Origin: Methylococcaceae bacterium
GTDB taxonomy: Bacteria; Pseudomonadota; Gammaproteobacteria; Methylococcales; Methylococcaceae
DNA: 9,492 nt
Assembly: GCA_005792805.1 (NCBI GenBank)
Contig: SXQV01000100.1
Span: forward strand, 1-9,492
Direction: 5' to 3'
The first letter of the stretch is position 1, and each line of letters opens with the position of its first letter. This document shows, piece after piece, positions 5,388-9,492 of the stretch. The notes beneath the pieces are model-generated. The model did no database searches, was not told the DNA's origin, and saw only the letters and a program-made list of their open reading frames with translations. A program made the position numbers and the translations under genes.

Positions 5388-6668
5388 ATGAAAAATAAAC
5401 AAATCCTTAGATTTGGATGCCTTGCTCTCATAACTATGATTTCTGGCGGTTCCCTTGCCGGTCTCTCGAAGGTAAAAGTGGAGAATCTGGATGTCCCCTT
5501 GACTATTGAAAAAGGCCAGACCATTGAGGTTGGCGCACTTTTCAAGAATTATGGGGCAACAAAGGTCGCTCCGTTCATCGCCGGGATTTTTTTGTCGCCA
5601 ACCATAAAGGTCAACACTCACGTTGATCAACTCATCGGCGAAGTCAAAATCGCGAGCGGGATGTCACCGCATCAGGAGTTCTATATTCACGAACTCGTAT
5701 CCATTCCAAATGATGTGGCGAGCGGCTCTTACTATGTCGGCGTGATCCCCAACCTCCAAGCAGCGTTTTCGGCGACAAGAACAAAACTTGCCAGCTCTAG
5801 CTATGCCTTGGGGAGTGTAATAGCCAATCACTTTCCATCCCCGTACTATCCGTCGGGAAGCGGGTCAGATTTCTCAACCATGAAGGGTAATCCGCCCAGC
5901 GAGTTCTTGATCGGCTTTTTTCAGATTTTGGGGAGGGGCTGCGACACAAATAAAGTAACGACTGATGGAACACTGGTCTATAACCCCATCACGAATGACC
6001 CCAGCATCAGAGACCGAACCAGTGCAGGGCTAAGCGTGGGTGCCTCGATTGGCGGCGCATTGGGTCCCAACAATAGCTCAATATTCGAAGTCTGTAGCGA
6101 AGAACAGATCAAAACCATCATCCGAACTCTGGCCAACGCGAAAATCAGTGAGATTGATTTTGATATCGAAGGAACGGAGTTCGGCCACGATGGAGAACCT
6201 TCTCATGCCAACTACGGCGAATATCTCACCATCATGAAGTGGGTCAAGACAAGCTATCCCGATATCAGAATGAGCTTTACCTTTCCCGTCTATTCCTACT
6301 ACTGGAAAAACGGGTGGACTGATGCCTTTAAAGCTTTCCTTCAGGAAGCTGACCGCCTTGGCCTTGCCAGCTCGTACCGGATCATGGTGATCGGCGTAGG
6401 GGGTAATGACGGACTGAAAAAATACTGGGATGATAGTATTAGTCATCTACCCACAATCAACAAAACCTCGCTGTATGCCGTCATCGATCCCTGGAATCAT
6501 AGCGACGCAACCCTGACGCCCAGAGATGCGTTTAACTTCCTGAGTGTCGTTCAAAAAAACCGTGGATCCGGCCTGACCTTTAATGGGCTGAACCAAGACA
6601 CCCATTTCATCTGGTACAACTGCCTGCTCGAAAATATTGAAGCGGTATGCCCAACGATTAGGCCGTAG
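5388..6668 (+). CDS. Secreted GH18-like (chitinase-type) glycosidase with CARDB-like domain
   Basis: A 426-aa exported protein. Residues 1-24 form a signal peptide (basic start, hydrophobic FGCLALITMI, likely cleavage after SLA24). Residues 30-145 resemble a CARDB/Ig-like adhesion module: VGALFKNYGATKVAPFIAGIFLSP, a D80QLIGEVKI strand, SIPNDVASGSYYVGVI. From about 170 comes a TIM-barrel segment with GH18 marks: SIGG at 220-223 (the SxGG strand) and IDFDIE at 256-261, so E261 is the predicted acid. The first Asp of the usual DxxDxDxE is Ser254. Later barrel pieces include MSFTFPVYSYYW, RIMVIGVGG and LYAVIDPW. GH18 enzymes cleave chitin or other GlcNAc-containing chains, and some members are inactive binders. 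Four mature Cys (185, 236, 411, 421) suit an extracellular fold. ATG 5388 has AAAGG upstream; no convincing promoter was found. It is the only plus-strand gene, is visibly AT-richer than its neighbours and sits between palindromic repeats, which suggests acquisition. The substrate is unknown. Confidence 0.8.
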   Translation: MKNKQILRFGCLALITMISGGSLAGLSKVKVENLDVPLTIEKGQTIEVGALFKNYGATKVAPFIAGIFLSPTIKVNTHVDQLIGEVKIASGMSPHQEFYIHELVSIPNDVASGSYYVGVIPNLQAAFSATRTKLASSSYALGSVIANHFPSPYYPSGSGSDFSTMKGNPPSEFLIGFFQILGRGCDTNKVTTDGTLVYNPITNDPSIRDRTSAGLSVGASIGGALGPNNSSIFEVCSEEQIKTIIRTLANAKISEIDFDIEGTEFGHDGEPSHANYGEYLTIMKWVKTSYPDIRMSFTFPVYSYYWKNGWTDAFKAFLQEADRLGLASSYRIMVIGVGGNDGLKKYWDDSISHLPTINKTSLYAVIDPWNHSDATLTPRDAFNFLSVVQKNRGSGLTFNGLNQDTHFIWYNCLLENIEAVCPTIRP

Positions 6669-6738
6669 GCGAATGGGTTGATGGACGAAACCCGGCGAGT
6701 CGGCACGCCGGGTTACCGCTGCGCTTCAACCCAACTAC
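6665..6738. repeat. Nested palindromic repeat between convergent genes
   Basis: Inner stem: AACCCGGC (6689-6696) with GCCGGGTT (6707-6714), 10-base loop. Outer stem: TGGGTTGA (6674-6681) with TCAACCCA (6726-6733). Rim: GTAG (6665-6668) with CTAC (6735-6738). All three stems are perfect. The second half (GCCGGGTT..GCGCTTCAACCC) aligns well with the repeat at 5179-5207 in the same orientation. The TAG stop of the GH18 gene (6666-6668) is the rim of the element. Placed between the convergent GH18 and trpE genes it could block read-through in both directions, although no T-run follows either arm. Confidence 0.7.
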
Positions 6739-6814
6739 AGCCAGCAAAGTCGGACGCCCTGCCGACCCTCAGGATCGTCCAAGACTATCCCTCAACGGGA
6801 GAGCCGCCAAAAGG

Positions 6815-8293
6815 TCACACCTGCCCAAGCCCGGCTTCGGCCATGGCGACGGCACGAAATACGGCGCGGCCTTTGTTGAGCGTTTCCTCCCATTCATTCA
6901 GAGGGACGGAGTCATGGACCACGCCGGCACCCGCCTGGATATGCAGGACGCCATCCCTGATGACGGCGGTACGAATGGCGATGGCGGTATCGAGATTGCC
7001 GGACCAGCCAACATAGCCGACCGCGCCCGAGTAAACCCCGCGTTTGACCGGTTCAAGTTCACCAATGATTTCCATGGCGCGAATTTTGGGGGCGCCACTC
7101 ACTGTACCGGCGGGGAATGTGGCCCGCAAAACATCGAAAGCATCGCGGCCCTCGGTCAGCCGCCCGGTCACATTGGAAACAATGTGCATGACGTGGGAAT
7201 AGCGTTCGATAATCATCTTGTCGGTGACCCGAACCGAGCCGGTCGCCGATACCCGGCCCGCATCATTGCGACCCAGATCGATGAGCATCAGGTGTTCGGC
7301 GACCTCCTTGGGATCGGCCAGCAGGTCTTTTTCCAGCGCCTGGTCTTCCTCCGGCGTCCTGCCCCGACGGCGGGTGCCCGCGATGGGGCGGACGGTGACG
7401 GTATCGTCTTCCAGCCGCACCAGAATTTCCGGTGAGGAGCCGACGATATGGAAGTCCTTCAGATTCAGATGAAACATGTAGGGCGAGGGATTCAGGCAGC
7501 GCAGCGCCCGGTAAAGGTCAAGCGGTGCCGCCGAGAACGGAATGGACATCCGCTGGGAGAGGACAACCTGCATGACATCGCCTTCGACGATGTATTCCTT
7601 GATGCGGCGTACCCCCTGCTCGAAGCCTTCCTGGGTAAATCCGGACACAAAATCGGCTTCATCGACAACCCTGGCCCTGGTGAGCGCCGCCTCGGGCAGG
7701 CGATTATTGCGCAAGCCGCGAATAATGCCATCGAGATGCGCCTCTGCCGTGGCCAGCGCATCCGCCTCGGCAGGATCGGCGTGGGTGATGACCAGTAGCC
7801 GCCCTTTGAGATTGTCAAACACCAGCACGTCTTCGGACACCATCAACAGGATGTCAGGCGCACCGATGGGGTCGGGCTTGTCGTTCCGTAACTGCGGTTC
7901 GATGTAGTGAATGGTCTCGTAGCCGAAATAGCCGACCAGACCGCCAGTGAAGCGCGGCAATCCTTCGATATCTGGCACCCGATAGCAGGCGGCAAATTCG
8001 CGTATCCAGTCCAGCGGGTCGTCGACGATGAGCGTTTCGTCGACCTTACCGTCGCGTTCGAGGGTAATGCTGGGCCCGCAGACACGGATGATGGTGCGGC
8101 AGGGCAGCCCGATAATGGAGTACCGTCCCCATTGCTCCCCGCCATGCACGGACTCGAACAGGTAGGAGTAAGGCGCCTCGGCTAACTTGAGATAGGCACT
8201 GAGCGGTGTATCGAGATCAGCCAGCACCTCGCGGGTAATCGGGATGCGGTTGTAACCCTGCTGGGCATAATGCTGGAACTGTTCGGGTGTCAT
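6815..8293 (-). CDS. trpE: Anthranilate synthase component I
   Basis: Cytoplasmic enzyme of the chorismate-utilising family; with the TrpG glutaminase it converts chorismate and glutamine to anthranilate, the first step of tryptophan synthesis. At 492 aa it is full length. The N-terminal region (about 10-150) carries the Trp feedback site around LFES (45-48), followed by the catalytic domain: GSSPEILVRLE (285-295), PIAGT (303-307), LIDLGRNDAGRVS (337-349), YSHVMHIVSNV (365-375) and GTVSGAPKIRAMEI (396-409). Ala in PIAGT marks TrpE; aminodeoxychorismate synthase PabB usually has Lys there. Start ATG 8293 has AGAAGG ten bases upstream. It lies 72 bp after gph, as in pseudomonads, where trpE is also apart from trpGDC. 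There is no leader peptide with tandem Trp codons in the gap, so classic attenuation is unlikely. Downstream is the opposite-strand GH18 gene, not trpG. Confidence 0.96.
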   Translation of the reverse strand: MTPEQFQHYAQQGYNRIPITREVLADLDTPLSAYLKLAEAPYSYLFESVHGGEQWGRYSIIGLPCRTIIRVCGPSITLERDGKVDETLIVDDPLDWIREFAACYRVPDIEGLPRFTGGLVGYFGYETIHYIEPQLRNDKPDPIGAPDILLMVSEDVLVFDNLKGRLLVITHADPAEADALATAEAHLDGIIRGLRNNRLPEAALTRARVVDEADFVSGFTQEGFEQGVRRIKEYIVEGDVMQVVLSQRMSIPFSAAPLDLYRALRCLNPSPYMFHLNLKDFHIVGSSPEILVRLEDDTVTVRPIAGTRRRGRTPEEDQALEKDLLADPKEVAEHLMLIDLGRNDAGRVSATGSVRVTDKMIIERYSHVMHIVSNVTGRLTEGRDAFDVLRATFPAGTVSGAPKIRAMEIIGELEPVKRGVYSGAVGYVGWSGNLDTAIAIRTAVIRDGVLHIQAGAGVVHDSVPLNEWEETLNKGRAVFRAVAMAEAGLGQV

Positions 8294-8327
8294 GCAGTAT
8301 GGGCCTTCTAAATGGGCGGCTGGGGCA

Positions 8328-8342
8328 AACGCCGGGGGCGTT
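8328..8342. other. Compact GC-rich hairpin between gph and trpE
   Basis: AACGCC (8328-8333) and GGCGTT (8337-8342) are perfect complements around a three-base loop. On the minus transcript only TTT follows the stem, so it is at best a leaky terminator. It is more likely an RNA-stability or processing structure separating gph from trpE. It ends about 35 bp before the trpE start. Confidence 0.35.
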
Positions 8343-8365
8343 CAGTGTCATGGGGATTGTCTGTA

Positions 8366-9076
8366 TCAGCCGGTCACTGCCTCAGGCAACGGCTGACGCG
8401 GAGCGGCGTCCACCCAACCGGGCAGTTCTGCCAGCGACTCCAGAATCAGGTCGGGCGACAATACCGCCACACCCTTGCCGCCATGATAGCCATACGGCAC
8501 GCAGGCCAACATGAATCCGGCCCGGCGGGCAGCTTGCGCGTCCGCCGGGGAGTCGCCCACCATCAGGCTATCGGCGGCGGCTACACCCAGCCGTTCAGCC
8601 GTCTTCAGTAGCGATTCGGGGTCGGGCTTATTGTTCGTGAACTGATCGCCAGAAGCCACGGCATCGAAAAAATCCGCGATACCGAGCTGCCGGAGCAGGG
8701 ATAAAGTAAACCGGGAATGCTTGTTGGTGACGCACGCCAGCTTGATATGCCGCTGCCGGAGCCGCTGTAGGCATTCCTGCGCACCCTCGTAGAGCCGGGT
8801 CCGGTTGCACAGGCTGGCCTCGTAAATATCCATATACAAGGCGAGTGCTTCAGCGAAACCCTCGGGTTCCCGCTCCGGCCACTGCTCGCCCGTCAGGGCT
8901 CGCTGGACCAGCATGGGCATGCCGTTACCTATCCAGCCGCGCACTGTCTCTTCCCCCGCCGGAGGCTGACCCAGACGGGTCAGCATCTCGTCGATGGCGT
9001 GCGCCAGGTCCGGCGCGCTGTCAACCAGCGTGCCGTCGAGGTCAAAGACGATTAGTGATGGCCGCCGCCGCAACAT
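8366..9076 (-). CDS. gph: Phosphoglycolate phosphatase (HAD superfamily)
   Basis: A 236-aa cytoplasmic HAD phosphatase that removes phosphate from 2-phosphoglycolate, arising from DNA end repair or, in autotrophs, from Rubisco oxygenation. All four HAD motifs are present: I, DLDGT with nucleophile D12 and D14; II, T117 in CVTNKH; III, K150 in NNKP; IV, GDSPAD with D175 and D179. The cap (about 20-90: APDLAHAID..WIGNGMP) is of the Gph type. The length is close to the usual 220-250. Start ATG 9076 overlaps the 3' end of rpe by 25 bp, suggesting translational coupling, and the rpe-gph-trpE order supports gph over other HAD subfamilies. The last ~20 residues (from about 217) are not conserved-looking. 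Confidence 0.92.
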   Translation of the reverse strand: MLRRRPSLIVFDLDGTLVDSAPDLAHAIDEMLTRLGQPPAGEETVRGWIGNGMPMLVQRALTGEQWPEREPEGFAEALALYMDIYEASLCNRTRLYEGAQECLQRLRQRHIKLACVTNKHSRFTLSLLRQLGIADFFDAVASGDQFTNNKPDPESLLKTAERLGVAAADSLMVGDSPADAQAARRAGFMLACVPYGYHGGKGVAVLSPDLILESLAELPGWVDAAPRQPLPEAVTG

Positions 9077-9492
9077 CCGCCTGAGTGCGCCTTGGGTGGC
9101 TGAGCCTTGGCCAGTTCTTCACGCATGGCCTTGATGATGCTGTCGTAGCGATTTGGATCGCTATCCTTGCCGGCACCAAAGATGGCGGAACCCGCGACAA
9201 AGGTATCGACACCCGCTTCCGCCACTTCGCGGATATTGGCCGGGCCAACGCCGCCATCGATCTCCAGACGGATATCGCGACCGGAAGCCTTGATGATCTG
9301 GCTGACATGGCGGGCTTTATCGAGTACGTAGGGGATGAATTTCTGACCTCCAAACCCCGGATTGACCGACATCAAAAGAATCATGTCGACCTTGTCAAGC
9401 GTGTATTCCAGCACATCGATCGGCGATGCCGGGTTGAAGACGAGACCGGCCTTGCAGCCGGATTCCTTGATCAGGCCCAGCGTGCGATCCAC
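9052..9492 (-). CDS. rpe: Ribulose-phosphate 3-epimerase, 3' part
   Basis: C-terminal ~146 residues of the metal-dependent TIM-barrel enzyme that interconverts ribulose-5-phosphate and xylulose-5-phosphate in the pentose phosphate (and, where present, Calvin) cycle. Family marks: GLVFNPASP, MILLMSVNPGFGGQKFI, and LEIDGGV, whose Asp is the catalytic/metal-binding residue, then the phosphate-binding FVAGSAIFG. Roughly 80 N-terminal residues lie beyond the right edge; the GTG at 9490-9492 is an internal Val codon, not the start. The C-terminus carries an unusual tail of about ten residues, SGGCCGGGHH, encoded next to and partly inside the overlap with gph. Paired Cys and His after Gly spacers look metal-binding. 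First gene of the rpe-gph-trpE set. Confidence 0.95.
   Translation of the reverse strand: MDRTLGLIKESGCKAGLVFNPASPIDVLEYTLDKVDMILLMSVNPGFGGQKFIPYVLDKARHVSQIIKASGRDIRLEIDGGVGPANIREVAEAGVDTFVAGSAIFGAGKDSDPNRYDSIIKAMREELAKAQPPKAHSGGCCGGGHH

Noticed and set aside
6772..6790. Hairpin GGATCGTC-CAA-GACTATCC as the trpE terminator
   Set aside because: The stem has an internal mismatch and no T-run follows on the minus strand. The nested palindrome nearby is the better barrier.
8294..8365. trp leader/attenuator before trpE
   Set aside because: The 72-bp gap has no short open frame with tandem Trp codons, and its hairpin lacks a proper T-run.
1..9492. CRISPR array, tRNA/rRNA genes, insertion sequence or transposase
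   Set aside because: No regularly spaced repeats, no tRNA-like cloverleaf with its conserved loops, and no transposase or integrase motif in any frame. The only repeats seen are the palindromes listed.

Overview
This looks like chromosomal DNA from a G+C-rich proteobacterium, most likely a gammaproteobacterium. The grounds are protein resemblance (AspRS and TrpE read like Pseudomonas-type proteins), the rpe-gph-trpE order familiar from pseudomonads and relatives, and dispersed GCCGGGTT...AACCCGGC palindromes of a kind common in beta/gammaproteobacterial intergenic DNA. No species can be named from the sequence alone. All confident genes but one lie on the minus strand, so the window is best read from right to left.

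Right part (9492 to 6815, minus): the 3' portion of rpe (ribulose-phosphate 3-epimerase) overlaps gph (phosphoglycolate phosphatase). trpE (anthranilate synthase component I) follows after 72 bp. The three are probably cotranscribed, linking pentose-phosphate/2-phosphoglycolate metabolism to the first step of tryptophan synthesis. trpG does not follow trpE here.

Middle island (about 5160 to 6740): the only confident plus-strand gene, at 5388-6668. It is AT-richer than its neighbours and encodes a secreted protein with an N-terminal CARDB-like Ig-fold domain and a C-terminal GH18 (chitinase-like) barrel. A palindromic repeat lies on each side (5179-5207 and 6665-6738); the downstream one contains the gene's stop codon. 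This is the most accessory-looking part of the window.

Centre (5107 to 2270, minus): an UPF0016/TMEM165 (MneA-type) manganese exporter, with a candidate promoter, an operator-like dyad and a terminator-like hairpin in its leader. Next comes aspS, with a clear promoter that fixes its start at 4072. The AspRS carries the His/Gly pair expected of a non-discriminating enzyme, so Asn-tRNA(Asn) is probably made through GatCAB in this organism.

Left part (2198 to 279, minus): a secreted YkuD-type L,D-transpeptidase, followed by two overlapping paralogues of the Rap1a/Tai immunity-protein family with the same Cys framework. A cell-wall cross-linking enzyme beside homologues of peptidoglycan-amidase immunity proteins is the most suggestive functional pairing in the window. 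Positions 1-278 hold no convincing gene, only a good plus-strand intrinsic terminator at 196-221 belonging to something upstream or to a short RNA.
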